Shown here: positions 35,901-49,600 of the stretch, piece after piece | How the letters are laid out: each line of letters opens with the position of its first letter | How positions within the stretch are numbered: position 1 is the first letter of the stretch | NCBI GenBank assembly: GCA_050084985.1 | Contig: JBITNC010000001.1 | Span: 98,766,001 to 98,830,000, forward strand | Source: Nageia nagi | Lineage: Eukaryota > Pinophyta | DNA: 64,000 nt | Reading direction: 5' to 3' | Translations under genes and position numbers: made by a program | Notes under the pieces: model-generated | Database searches by the model: none | Told to the model about the DNA's origin: nothing | The model's input: the letters and a program-made list of their open reading frames with translations, nothing else

Positions 35901-37592
35901 GTTTGCATTTTATCATAGTCCACATTTTAGTAATTCAGTTACTGAAATAATGTGTCACTGTTGTCCTTGTATTCAAATACCATATCAGTAGTTCATGTAC
36001 AATTACTTACAAGGACCAATGCCAAAATTACACTTGGAAATTTGGATTTTATTTGGGCAATTCATGTTTATAATGCTAACCCTTTGCTCATTTTTATATG
36101 TGTTTTCCATAGTGTGTCATATCAAAACATTTCCCTAATAGGTTGTATGTGTGTTGCTTCTTTTGTTTGGTTCATAGTTATCAGACTCTTAATTCCACTG
36201 GGTTTTGGCTCAGGAAAACTTTGAACTTAGGGGAAAATACGTTAAAAAGGAAGTGTTACATGGTGTGTTGAGGATGGGAATAGGCATGGGCACGGGGATG
36301 TCAGGATGGCAAATGGGATGATAGGGTACGAGAGGCCATTTTTAGGGGACATCACGAGGATATTAAAAAGAAAAGGATAAAAAATGCTAAAAATAGGAAT
36401 AATTCAGAATGTAGTAAATCTAGATTCATCCATACATTTAAACATGAATACATAATAAGAACTAAAAACATAAAATCTGAAAATGTTTTATATCACTACA
36501 ATCTCAAATCCGTTTCTTGTTATCACATCTCAACAAAAAATAATCCATGCAAAACAAGATGAACATAAAATAGACTCCTCCAAATCTGAATTATCATTTC
36601 CAAGTCTAAGCTTAAATTGCATGTCATGATATCAATATGCGTGACGTGTTTTAGAGTTTGGAGGGTGATAGGGCTTGGAATCCTACACACCCTTGTTTTA
36701 AACAAGTTTTCGTTTTTGTTTAGGCATTGAGCCTCATGGTTCTGGGACAGTTAGGCACCCTTTGTATGGCCAGGGGATGCCCTAGGTGTCCCAAAGCCAT
36801 ATTGGGTACAGCAGGGATGTCCCTGATTCTGTCTCCAAGTACTAGGATATTAAGGGGATAGGAATGTGCTCCCTTGTAAGCTAGTGAAAACGAAAGCAAA
36901 AAAATGTCTTGACATTTTTTTTAGCTGGGTCAAATGCTCATGTTCAGTGAGCACTCTTGAGTTTCTCAAAAAACTCAAACTCAATATCTCGAGTTTTACT
37001 ACTATGGTTTTGATGCTTTATGCATATGCCAGGTTGTCATCGTTTCCCATATTGTGAAGTTTGTAAATATTTGTCTGTAGTAAGCCCCATGGTAGGTGGA
37101 TTGGTGGGATGGGTAATTTTTGTGACGGAGACCCGAGTTCTAATTCTGCCAGCTACTGATGATTTCCTTGTAACACCTCATCCACATGGGTTTGGGTGGA
37201 TTAAATAGTGGTAGCATTTGGAAAAGTATTTTCCAACAAGCAAAACGTTTCTATAACAAGTAAATAATATTTGCAAATTTGTTGGAATAATTGGTAAATG
37301 TTTTCTATGAACTATCAAATTATATGTGGCAATATTTTGAGTAGAGGTTATAAGAGAGTAAAAATTTGAATTTATCAGTTATTTTTTCCAAAATTATATA
37401 TCAGACTCATGGGCATGGACTTTAATCATGTTCTTGTTTGATGGCTCAGGCTAAATTATATTCACTACAAGCAAAGGCAATGGCAGAGGCTGAATATGCA
37501 AAAGAGATACTTTCTGATAAAGAATCTGAGATAAATGCAGCTGATAAAGCGCTTTCAGGTTTGAAGCAGGTCTATTTCTGTATTCTCTTTCC

Positions 37593-37643
<51 letters not shown>

Positions 37644-40600
37644 GTGTCTACCTATGATCTGGTGTACCCTCTTGGCACTCACCAACCATGTTAGGAGAGG
37701 CTCTAGGATTACCCTACTTCCTTCAGTAATCACCCAGTTGGTGCCCTTTAACACTGGGCATTACCTAATAAATATTATCTGATCTTATATCAGCATCTTT
37801 CATGTGGTTGTGGATGATGCCGTTTGTATTTGGCCCTCTGTGACTTCAACTACATGAAAGTACATCTTTATGTCCTTAGCTTTAATCTACAAGTCTTCAT
37901 TGGCTCTTGGGCTAGGTGATTTATGGGTTTACATGATTTTAATATTGGTCTTACTTTTATCTTTTAAGAGCTAGAGTTGTTTTATGGTTTACCTTAATAC
38001 CTTCTGTGATAGCAGAATGTACATTTGAATTCCATGAGCTTGCTTTGGTTATTTCTTGAAAATAATCTCTCTCTCTCTCTCTCCCTCCCTCCCTCCCTCG
38101 CTCTCTCTCTCTCTACACAATAATACTGGTGGACTGAAAATACTGGTAGGTTCATAGCACTTCCACACCCAAGTTTTCATTAACTTACACCCATAGCTCT
38201 ATTAGTGGGAGAGGTCATTCTTCCAATAGAGTTGCAATACATACATACATTCCATATTAAGAATAGAAAAGATCCTTCTTCCATAGATGAATACTCTTAT
38301 TTATGACAAGAGGGAGGTTGTTTGCTCTACAAGCTGCATATGATGTCTAAATACATTGAACCTAATCCTCTCATCATGACCATGGAACTTCATTTCTTAA
38401 TAATATAAGCTTTAAAGTTAATGTGAATACCACAGCTAAAGAAAAGATATAGACCAAAACTTGGCATGCTATCTGTTATGCCTAGTAACACAATATATTC
38501 TCCCCTTTCAACCCTTTGTTTCCAAAGCTAGTAATACTCTATAGTTAAGTGTGCTATAGTCGTACTAGCAGGGGTGACCACCTTGGAATGTCCAAATATG
38601 TTCATTATTTTGGGTTTGGATATGCCTTCATGATCATTTCAAAACTAATAACCACCATAACCATTAAGGCAAAATGCTTCACACTAAAATATGAGAGAGA
38701 AGTTTTTTTTGTTAGAAGTCCATTGGCTCCCTTGGGATTCATGCCTCTGCATCCTTGTGCAAGCCATACCAAGGTTCTCCTACAACCCTTTCTCTTGATG
38801 ATTCTTTTCATTTGATTTTTGTTTGCCTTCCTCTTCATTAATTTGTTCTGCAACCTCCAAATTAGCCATATTACATGAAGTCCACACATTAATGATGCAT
38901 AGCCAAAGCGTATACATGTTTTAACATTTAGTCTTGCCTCCTTTGGAGCAAGTGTTTTTTCTTCTTCCTTCACATGCACCTTGCTACATATGATAGAACT
39001 ACCATTGTTGTTTTTGTTGGGCAAGTGTTTTTTCTTCTTCCTTCACATGCACCTTGGTACATATGATAGAACTACCATTGTTATTTTTGTTGTATTTAAT
39101 ACTTCCAACCGCCACTACAGCTGCTGATATCAGTGGTTGTGTGCCTTCATGTGCAGGGGAGATTGCATCATCTCATATAATATCTGTGAACCCTTCAGCC
39201 TCGTTTGGATCCTTATCCCTCACCACTTGCAGCAAATCATTAACTTGAACATCATGCATTCTGACTTCCGAACCCTTCTGTAGTAGGGATCGAAACTCAG
39301 TTATAATTTGTTTCTTTGATTTTCTGAGAGCTTCTTTAAGTCCTCGATTACATTTTTAAAACTTCATTTCTTTCTTGCCATTTTTTTTCATGAAATTCTA
39401 GTTGCACGACAAATGGGAACTGTCAATGCTTTTACTTTTTTTGAAGCCCTAACCCTTACTGCACATCAAAGTGCATCAAGAGAATTTGATACAACTTGTA
39501 TTGTTTAAAGAACAAATTGATACCCTACGATTGAAAAAATATGAAAGTAATAAATATGCATTAGGGAAGTCAAATGGATATCACCTTCACGCCCAAAGTT
39601 TAGACTGCACTTACACTTGGGACAGCACACATGAGAGTGATAATTCTTCCAATATATTTGCTATAATAGCTTACATTTGTATTGGTAATGGTTCTTATAT
39701 AGATGCCTACTTTTGTAGATAATGAAATGTTGGTTGCTCCACAAGTCAGATAAGATTTCTAGATACACCATATATTCTCTCATCATGACCATCGCACTCC
39801 ACAAGCTACATAAGATGTCTAGATACACCTTATATCCTCTCATCATGGCCATCATACTTCATTTTCTAAAAATACAAGACTAGAAGTAATGCTTACAAAA
39901 ACAATCTAAAACATAACAATTGTTATATGTTGTGTCTTGGAACACAACAGAGTCCATTTTTCCGTTTACATACAAAGAAGTGGCCATCTTAATTATTTGG
40001 ATTTAATCTTTGTGTAAGGATTATCTTCTTTTTATCTAAATAGTATCAGTTAGACGCTTGAATCAAATCCATGTACTATAAAGGACCCAATTATTTGTTC
40101 TTGAAAATTAAAGGCTTAGAATTGTTGTGTTTTAAACTTTGGCAACTTATGAATGTTAATATTTGATGCATCTGTTACCAAGATATGAAGTGAACTATTA
40201 TGTATCTGAAATAGTCAAGGCTTACTTTCTTTTCCATTTATCTACCTCAATACCCAATTAATGCATGTCTTCTCCATTGACACTATATTTAATAATATGA
40301 AAATGATCATTAATCATATTTTACAGGTTAAGATAGATTACTGGGGAGAAGGTAGAAATGTGGAGGTGACAGGCAGCTTCAATGGTTGGCAGCATCACAT
40401 TTGTTTGAAACCAGATCCGACATCTGAAATTCAAAATTCCAAAGGAGCGAGGTTTGAGCATTTTATTATGCCATTTATGTGCATATTAGAAGTGTTAAGA
40501 AGCAACAGGTTTAATGTTTTATGATCACACACTACGTAGTACATATCTTTATAGTTGACAACAAGATAGTCACATTTGGACAATGCATGGCGACATAAGC

Positions 40601-43600
40601 ACAAGACATAAGCTCCAATTATAGATGCTCAATATGAAAAATTATGATGTCTAATGCATTTGTTTTTGATGGAGATATGCATGGGAGTAGCAGGGCATCC
40701 ATCTTCTTCATTTAAGTTTAGTCTTTTCCACTTAGATTTTTGACCTTAACTCCCATGCCTCTTTAACTTCATGATTGACTTGAAGTTTTGACTCTATTCA
40801 TTCTGAGCACTGTACTACTTTAATGATGATCCAATTGAAGTCTTGGGCACCATACTACTCTAATGGGTGTTCGTTTTCTTCGTTAAAGTTTAGTGTTTTC
40901 CGATTAAATTTTTTATCTTAAATTCCATGCCTCTTAACTTTATGATTCACAAGTAGTTTTGACTCTATTCATTCTGGGCGTCACACTACTTCTTTAATGT
41001 TATTCTGATTGAAGTCCTGGGCACTATACTTCGTTAAGCAATTCTGACTGAAGTTATCCTCAGCCATATTGATAATTAGAACAGAGAAAAACATCCAAGT
41101 AGTTAGAATTTGTGGGTTTTCTTCCTTGTTGGATGTGGCTCTTCTAAAACTAATTTGTGGCGATCTTAATTCTTATTTGTGAGTCTTATTTGCCTTCATT
41201 TTTGCGGCTATTGTGTTGCTGATTCTATCTTGCAAATGCCAAGATGTCCTGTTTGTCAGCATTTGCTATAAAAATGTGTCTTTTTTACCAGAGGTTTGTT
41301 AGCTCTATTACTGATTCTGGCACAAGCCTGTTGCTAATTTTTTGGAGTTTGTGTTGTGCCCACACAACACACCCCAAGATGCAACATCTTGGAGACCTTA
41401 TTTTTGCAAAAAATGCAATGAGTGACATTGCCTGAGAATAACTAGAATACGGCCAAGATGAAAAATCAAAGTGGTTGAGTGATCAAGCAGTTCATGAAAA
41501 TGCCCAGAGACATCAAGACAGTTCAGCGATCTGGTGGCCAGTTTAGGGCCCGGTTTCAAAAGACATCTTGTAGGATGCAGTTTTGGGTCATGACAACGAT
41601 TGGGAAGGGAGTTTTTCAGGAAGTGGTTGACACCATGAAAAAGACGTGTTTTTTGCAGAGTTTGAGCTCAAGGTGCCAAGTGTGACAAAAAAGCATGTTT
41701 TAGTCAAAATTGAGCCCAGAAATGGTTAGTCCAAAAAAGCATGTTTTAGTCCAAAAAGCTTGGAAATGACCAAAAGTGATGAGTTGAGCCCCAAAATGGC
41801 CAGAAATGCTCAAAAATGCCGGAAAAGGTCATTTTTCCACACTTAGGGCTCAGAAATGCCGAAAATGGGCGAATTGAATAGTTAAGCTTGAAAATGCCGA
41901 AAATGCCGAAAATGGGTGGAATTGAATACGTTAAGACCGAAAATGCCAAATGATGTTAAATGACAACTTTGAGCCCAAAAAGGCGAAAATAGTCGTTTTT
42001 GCACTATTTGAGCTCGAAAATCATTGAAAATGTATAGTTTGAGCTTGAAGTTGCTGGAAAGGACATTTTGATTGAGTTTGAGCTCAAAAACGCCAGGAGT
42101 GGCTAGAAATGCATGGATTGAGTCCGAAATGGATCGAAAGTGCAAGTTTGATTACCCTTAGCCCAGGCACAATTTTGCAAGGTGTTGAAGACCCAAGTAA
42201 GGGAAAATGGTGCGGTGCATGTTTCTCATAGATAAATACAAATGGTATCGGAATTCGAGTCTAAGAGAGTATCAAGAGAGATAAGGTGAATTCTATCACA
42301 ATTAGGACTCAAAATTTTAGATTTTGAACAAGTCTAAGGCACTCAAAGGCTAGGCAATTTTCAAGCCTATGGGAAATCCATAGAAGTGCATTTTGGCGCC
42401 TAGAAAATGGAGAAAAAACAAAAATTCATCAAAAATGGAATCTAAATGCATGAATGAGTGGAAATGATGGTTTTAAGCCACATTAGGTCTCGAAATTTTT
42501 GGTTTTGAGCAAGTAAAGACCCCCAAAATGTTAGGCACAAGTTTCTAGATTTTTTTCAAATCTATTGGCATGAAAAATGGCCCTAGAATGACAAGATGGA
42601 ATGTTTTTTGACCAAAATTGAAGTTTAAGTGCTTGAGATCAAGGAAAACATGATTGCAAACACATTTAGGTCTCAAATTTTTTGATTTTGAGCACCCTAA
42701 CGGGCAGATTTCTAAGGCTATGGAAATCCAATGGGATGAAATCTAGCGCCTAGAATCATGAAATTTGATAAAGTTTGGTCAAAACTCAAGTTTGAGGGGT
42801 CTATTGGGTGAAAAATGTGATTTCTAACACATTTAGGTCTTGAAAATTTGAAATTGAGCAAGTTTTGGCCCTCCAAATGCTAGGTGCAGGTTTGTTAATG
42901 TTTTCAAATCCATAGGAGTGATTTCTAGCACCTAACTTGGAGGGATAAGTGAAAAATGCTAACTTGGAGGGATAAGTGAAAAATGCATTGAAAATTGATC
43001 CCAAGCTGTCAATTGTATGGAAAACCTCATTTTGAGCAAATTTAAAATTAAAAAATTTCAAATTTGGGCAATGAAAAGGCACCTAAAAGGCAGGCGCAAT
43101 TTGAAATCTAGCTCCTAGGAATAAGAATTTTCAAAATTTTGCCTCAAAATCCAAGTTTCAAGGGTCAATTGCATGGTAAACATGAAAATAAAGACATTTA
43201 AACTTGCATTTTTTCAATTTTGAGCAAGGGAAGGGACCCAAAATCCTAGGTGCAGGTTTGCTGATTTTTCCAAATCCAATGGAGTGAAAATCAACGCCTA
43301 GCATGAAGAGAAGTCAAACATTTTGCAAAAAATAAATTTTTCATATGGTTGCATGGAAAAGGGGATTCTAAGCATGTTTAATCAGCAAATTTTCGAATTT
43401 GGCCACTAGAAATGCCCCAAAAGGTCACACGCAGGTTTGGAAGCCATTGGAGAATGCAAAAAAATGAAAAATGGTGCTTAGATTTAAAGGAAAAGCTCAA
43501 AAAACCCATCAAAACTCTAATTTAAACTTTGAATTTGTCAATTTTGACCAAAGGAAGTGCCTCCTAAAGCTAAGGGCTGATTTTCAAGTCTATGGAGTGT

Positions 43601-46600
43601 TTGAAGGCTTCAAAACCTTGAGAAACATGCAAAATGCACTCCTATAGGACTTTTTAGGTCAAAAAACACACTAAGGAGCATGCAAAAGGTCCAAAAATCT
43701 ATAAATACCACCATAAGCCTTTCATTTGCTCCACAACACTCTCCTTGAGCCTCCATGCATCCATTTTTGAGCAAAATCCTCACAAAACCTCATGCACCTG
43801 TTCAAAAACTTAAAATTTGACTCCAAGATACAAAAAAGCTCAAAATTATCTCAAATTTTCTCAAGAACCTTATAATCTCACCCTCCATCCATCCATAAGG
43901 TCAAATCCACTTTTTAAATTTTTTTCCAAATTTCGAACCCCCCCATCTTTTGGCCATTTTCACCATTTCAAAAATGTGAAAAAACACAAAAAACACTTTT
44001 TCAGGCTCAAAAACTCCCAAATTTTGAGTGATCCAAATTTTGAAGTGAATACCAAAGTAATAGACCTCATATAGGAGAGCAGCCTCCATCATTCACTTCC
44101 CTCGAGCGAAGTTTGAAAACCCACTTTGCATCCCCATCTTTCAAGCTTCGAAGCTGCTTTCAAAACTTGTCAAAAAAATGAATACATGGGCCAAAAAAAC
44201 AACGAATTAATTCGTAGCCCGAAAACTTGATATTTTTCTTCGAGACTTGGTCACAAGTTCCTAGATTTATTTGCCAACATCCCATGTACTCGTTTCCCAA
44301 TTTCGAAGAACTTGAAAAATCCCAAAAATCCACACATCCTCTCAAAAACCCAAAAATAGGCCGAAAATTGAATATCCCATTTTTGCTCCAAAATTGCTCT
44401 AGATACACCCAGTATTTCTCCTAACAACTTTTTTTGGTCCACAAGCTTCATAGAATGAGCATTGCTAAGAGGAACAAGGAACTCTAGATGGAGAGACTCA
44501 TGAAGACTAGTGTGATCACCTTGTTGAAAAGAGGAAAGGCTGCCTTCCCTACAACTGTGATAGTAGATGGCCTTAGTCAGATTAGAGATACAGATTGGGC
44601 ACACAATGACCTAGTCAAGACATTAGAGAAGATGGCTCAGATCCCACCTAGACAATTGCTCAACGACATTCTCACTTAGTCCAAAGTCATTGAGGCCTCC
44701 ATGATCTCGTACACCGCTCCATTCACAGAGCTCTACCTTGAGGTAGCCAAATACTGCAACACAAAGGAGAAATTCAGAGAACCCTCTATGATATTGATGC
44801 CACCCAAATAATAGACTTCATAATGGAGGGAATAGAGAACACGTTTGCATGGAGCAACGAGGGCATCATATTCACCATGACAGACTTCGTCAAATTCTTC
44901 AAAAGCATGACAAAGCCAGGAATCTAATCAGAGACTGGTTGGTTGATGAATGCAAAGATTTTAAGGCAAAGGCCTTAAGCCAACCAAAGAGAACATATTT
45001 CTATCTTACAATCTCTACCATTATTAGCATGCTGTGTCAAATAACAGGGCAAGAGAATGATCAAGGATTCCGAAAGGAGTTTGTCAACTTCATACGTCAT
45101 ATTAGCAGAGGCAAGAGAAATCTTCGTGGGCACCAACTTTGAGGAAGGCATCCATGTGCAAACCTCAAGTCAACCACCATAATTTTTGTCACCTTCGAAA
45201 ATTTGTAAATCAGTTAGCCGGGAAAGTTGACCACCAAAACTCGACTAACCCAGCTCTCATGATCAGTCGGCCTAACGAGTAGAGCACCAAAAGTCAGCTA
45301 ACTTAGTCGTAGGAGGCAAATATGTAATATTTTAATATTTTTTATTGAATTAGGGCAACACTTGGGAACCCTACAAATTCTATGAATAGACCCTATGGGG
45401 TCACTTTTAGGAAGAATGAAAGTTTGAAACTTTTCATAGAATGAAAATTTGGAGAAAAAGTTCAAATTTTTTTGTAAATGAAGAAAATTGTGGAAAGTTT
45501 TCTGTAACTCTTTTACATGCTAATATAAAGTGGTGACTTAATTTCTCAAGCGATTTGTCATATGTGAAGTGGTGAATGGGATTCATTTTGTGGCTTTCTT
45601 TCATGATTCAAATATTTTCGTTTCTTTCCTTGAAAACTTGAGAGTTTTAGGAAAAAATAGTTGTTCAAATTTTTAAAAATATTTTGAATTGCTTTAAGTT
45701 TCTCACATTTTGCCTTTTGCACTTTTAAACAAATGTATTATGAAACTTTTTCTTTTCTACATCCTATTTGAATCTCTCATTCAAACCTGGTTCCGAAGCG
45801 CGCGTTCCACGCTAAGTTTCTTTGATTGCATCAATCCCGTTCGTGGAGTACTGACAATCAGTTTCACCTTGTGCTCTAGATTCAAAGCTGATTGGACAAT
45901 AGTCATTCACTTTGAACTAGATTGAATGGATGAGAACTTCATGATTGATTAGAAAACGTCTTATTTTAGGCAATGCTTTGTTGTGACAGTTGCCTTGTGA
46001 TCTAACCTTATTGGATCATTTTCTCCTTTTTCTTTGTTTTTATTTGCTTATTTTTATCTTTCCTACATTCTTTTTTTTACACAACCAAAACAACTTTCAA
46101 TCATCGCAAAAACACCTTGTCCTTAAAAAAAACATGAGTCAACAACCTCTACCTCTATCAAATCAGTTGAGTTCATTCCCTTAGATCATATAAAATTGTG
46201 CTACTTCAACGGGAACACAAACAAACCTTAGGGTTTCAGTCCTTTCAAGAGGAGGTAAGTTACGCTATCTCATTTAAACGCTAGGTGCTTTTTCCGTCTC
46301 GATTGTGTGCAAGCGATTATAGGCAGGTAGGAAAGGTTTCCATCCCAACAGTTTGTTTCTGGTTCTTTTTTGGCACCTGCTTTTGTTATTCTGGCAAATA
46401 TGTGTGACTCATTTTGTTGCCTTTTTTGGTTCTTTTCCAATGTTTGCTTTTGGTTATTCTAGTGCATGTTTGTGAATCATTCTAGCGCCGTTTTTGGTTC
46501 TTCGTAGAGTAAGTTTCTGATTCATTCCAATGTGAGTTTTTGGTTTACTTTGTGGCTTCTATTTGATGTGGGAGGCTCATGGTGTTGATATGAAGAATGC

Positions 46601-49600
46601 TCTTCTCAATGCATAAGAACCCATAATATATAAGAATAATGTCTTTTAGTTGCCATTTTTGTTTGGCTGGGAACATCTCATTGAGTGTATCTTCTTAGTT
46701 TGCAATTCCACATTTAGTTTTGTTGGGAAGGAAATCTTTCTTCTTACTCGGCGATCGCCTAGACGATCAAGACGGGAAAGCAACCCAATATTTAGGTGAG
46801 ATTAGTGTAACTTACCTCCTCTTGAAAGGACTGAAACCCCAAGGTTTTTTCTTGTTCCCGGTTAAAGTAGCACAATTTTGTATTTGGTTCTTGGGAATCA
46901 ACTCAACTGGTTTGAGAGAGGTAGTAGTTGTTAACTCACATTTTTTTAGGGATTGAGGTGTTTGTGCGATAATCGAAAGTAGTGTTTTTGTAAAAAAAAG
47001 AAAGCAAGAAAGAGAAAATAAGCAAATAAAAGAGAATGATTTGGTCTAATACTAGTTAGATCACAACACGATAGTCACAACAAAGCATTGTCTAAAGTGA
47101 TTCTTTTCCGAATCAATCAAGAAGTCTCCATTCAATCAATCTAGTTCAAAGTAAATGATTGTTGTCCAATTATCTTTGCATCTAGAGCACAAGGCTGTGA
47201 TGATCTAAAATCACCCTCAGCAAAATAAACCAAGCTAGGGCTTCTATAACCCTCAAGCACCCAACAATTGCCCTTTAAGGCATACAAACACCTCAATGCA
47301 CCAACGTGGGCCTCCTAGGTCTTCCTCACTACACACCACACCAAACAATGATCCCACAAAGTTGACGTCAGCCCTTAGGGCTTCTCCAGCATTAAGCTAA
47401 CCACATGAATGCAACACAACAACAATGGACAACACAAAAATACCCACGATGGGCCCACACCACAATATTGAGCTAGAACAAGCTTCCAACACTAGTGTAT
47501 CACAACGCATGCATACAAAGGGAACAACACAATGATGAGAGAGACATAAGCTGTATTATATCATGGAATAACAATGGAGTATAATGAGGTTCACAAAATC
47601 CAGATCTAGGGTTCGAAACCCTTGTACAAGCCAAACACCACAGGAAAGACTAACTCCCTCAAACTCCGAATCCTCGTCTGTGAAGGAGCCTCCTCGAATC
47701 CTAGCAACCACTGAAGGTAGAAGCTCGCCCTCAGAATACCACCGGATGGACTACCGGATGGACTAGGTGACCCACCTAAGTTGTAGAATGCCAGGCTTCC
47801 AACCTTATCACTCTAGATGCCAACTAGGAATAATGCTCAGCACTGCCAAGACTTGTATGCTCGATCTGTTTCAGCATAGAAGAAGTATAATCAATAGCTA
47901 ATCTTATCATGGAGCACCGTCCTCAATATATAGTCTCTCTTAGATCTCACCTAGGAATCATGCACATGCCTCTCTATTCCAGTGTTGCCTTGGGATACCC
48001 GTAATCACAAGATCCAATGGCTAGATATGCAACGCCTTGGAATCATGCATTATAGCTTAGACAAATGGTCCCATTACTATTGCTACATGGATTGAATACA
48101 CATCACAACATACTCACATCCCAAGGAGTGGGACATCACATTTCAAGGGGTCAATATAGAGCTGTTCATAGATTTCCGTGGGCAGCCACAAAGTGGGAGA
48201 CTGGTTCGGATGGCGAACTTCAAGAGCCCATAACTCCTTTGTCTCTTGATGAAACCATGCCATGTGATCTGTCAAAACGTTTCCCATGAGATGCCCTATC
48301 CAAAGAACCAAACATATCAACTCACCAAGACCTGTGGCGAACTCTACCTTTTGAAAGGGGATGTTACAGGGATTCCCACAATCCGAGATTACCCATACAC
48401 ACAACATTACAATGGGATTCCCACAATTCGGGACTACTCATACACATAACACAACATCACTACTCAAGGGGAGACGTCCCATTTCTGGGCTCACAGTGGG
48501 GTCCACAGACCATAGGCTCTTGCTTGAGTTACACATGTACAACAAAACCATAAACAAACACTAGATTACAAAGTGACCATGACACATTTTGTCAATGGTC
48601 CAAATGGGATGTCACAAAGGTAAGGCTGATTGTCGGTTTTCCGCGAACTGGACCAATGTAATCAAAGGAGCTTAGCATGGAATACTTTTGGGAACTAGGT
48701 TTGAATGAGAAATTTAAAATTAGATGGCATAGAAAAGAAATAGTTTTAGAATACATTTGTTTCATATGCAAGAGGTAAACAAGTAGCAAACTAGAAGCAA
48801 TTTGAAGTGTTTTTGAAGATTTGAACGATAATTTTCTCCTAAAACTTGAAAGTTTTCAAGGGAAGAAATTAACACACTCAAACTATAAAAAAGAGCCACA
48901 AAAGATGCAATCCACCACTCCACAAATGACAAATTTGCTTGAGTAAATATGTTACCACTTTGTATTAGCTTGTAAAAGAGTTACAAAAAAATTTCAAAAA
49001 TTTTCTTTCTTTACAAAAAAATTTGGGTTTTTCTCCAAATTTTCATTCTACATAAAAGAGGACCCCTATGGTCTATTTATAGAATTTTTAGGGTTTCCAA
49101 GTGTTGCCCTAATCCTAAGAAAAATACATTAATATTACAATTTGCCAGTACAACTAAGTCAATTGACTTTTGATGCTCTATTTGCCAGGTTGACTGATCA
49201 TGAGAGCAGGGTTAGTCGAGTTTTGGTGCTCAACTGTCCCAGCGGACTAATCACAAAATTTACAAAATTTTGGAAAATGACTACATTCACGGTGGCTGAT
49301 TTGTAGATTGCAAGTGTGATGCAATGACTTCCTCAAAGTTGGCGCCTATGAAGATTTCTTTGTTCTTGATCCCTGTGTTGAGAACTTCCATCGTCCCTTT
49401 GTTCGCCAACAAGTACGTGGTAAATGGTCTTTGATGTTTTCTTCATCTGATTGCACCATACCGTAATCTCACCACCATACTTGATTTGCTTTCCAGTTTT
49501 GAGGCTATTGATATCTTTGGTCTCAGGAAGTTTTTTAATCAAAGATTGGACGTCGTTCATCATTGAACCATACCCCTATTATGCCCATCTTACTTGATCA

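Larger units (their letters stand above)
37570..40326 (+). other. Intron of the PTST3-like gene (2757 bp)
   Basis: GT-AG intron between coiled coil and CBM48. It holds two CT microsatellites, a 73-bp tandem duplication and a ~65-bp repeat family, listed separately. No transposon terminus found. Confidence 0.75.
41352..46350 (+). mobile_element. 4999-bp solo LTR (LTR-A) with perfect 5-bp target duplication
   Basis: Starts TGTTGTGCCCACACAACACA and ends CATCCCAACA. GTTTG occurs directly before (41347-41351) and directly after (46351-46355). Both termini are shared with 908-10343 (reversed) and 52396-55625, so the 5.0-kb unit is the LTR itself. Layout: terminal palindrome, short-period repeats (41.7-42.1 kb), ~175-bp tandem repeats (42.47-43.56 kb), TATA box 43700, decayed ORF 44455-45182, second TATA 45381, conserved 3' third. 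No internal element sequence remains. Confidence 0.88.

Noticed and set aside
36240-36850. Possible MITE suggested by 'gggcacggggatgtc' and 'ggggatgccctaggtgtccc'
   Set aside because: No matching inverted ends or target duplication could be found.
37572-37754. Minus-strand frame rich in Arg-Glu
   Set aside because: Translation of the CT microsatellite.
46575-46640. Short stretch reading VDMKNALLN like the copia RT motif QMDVKTAFLNG
   Set aside because: Only about 20 codons with a stop and no neighbouring RT blocks, so too short to call.
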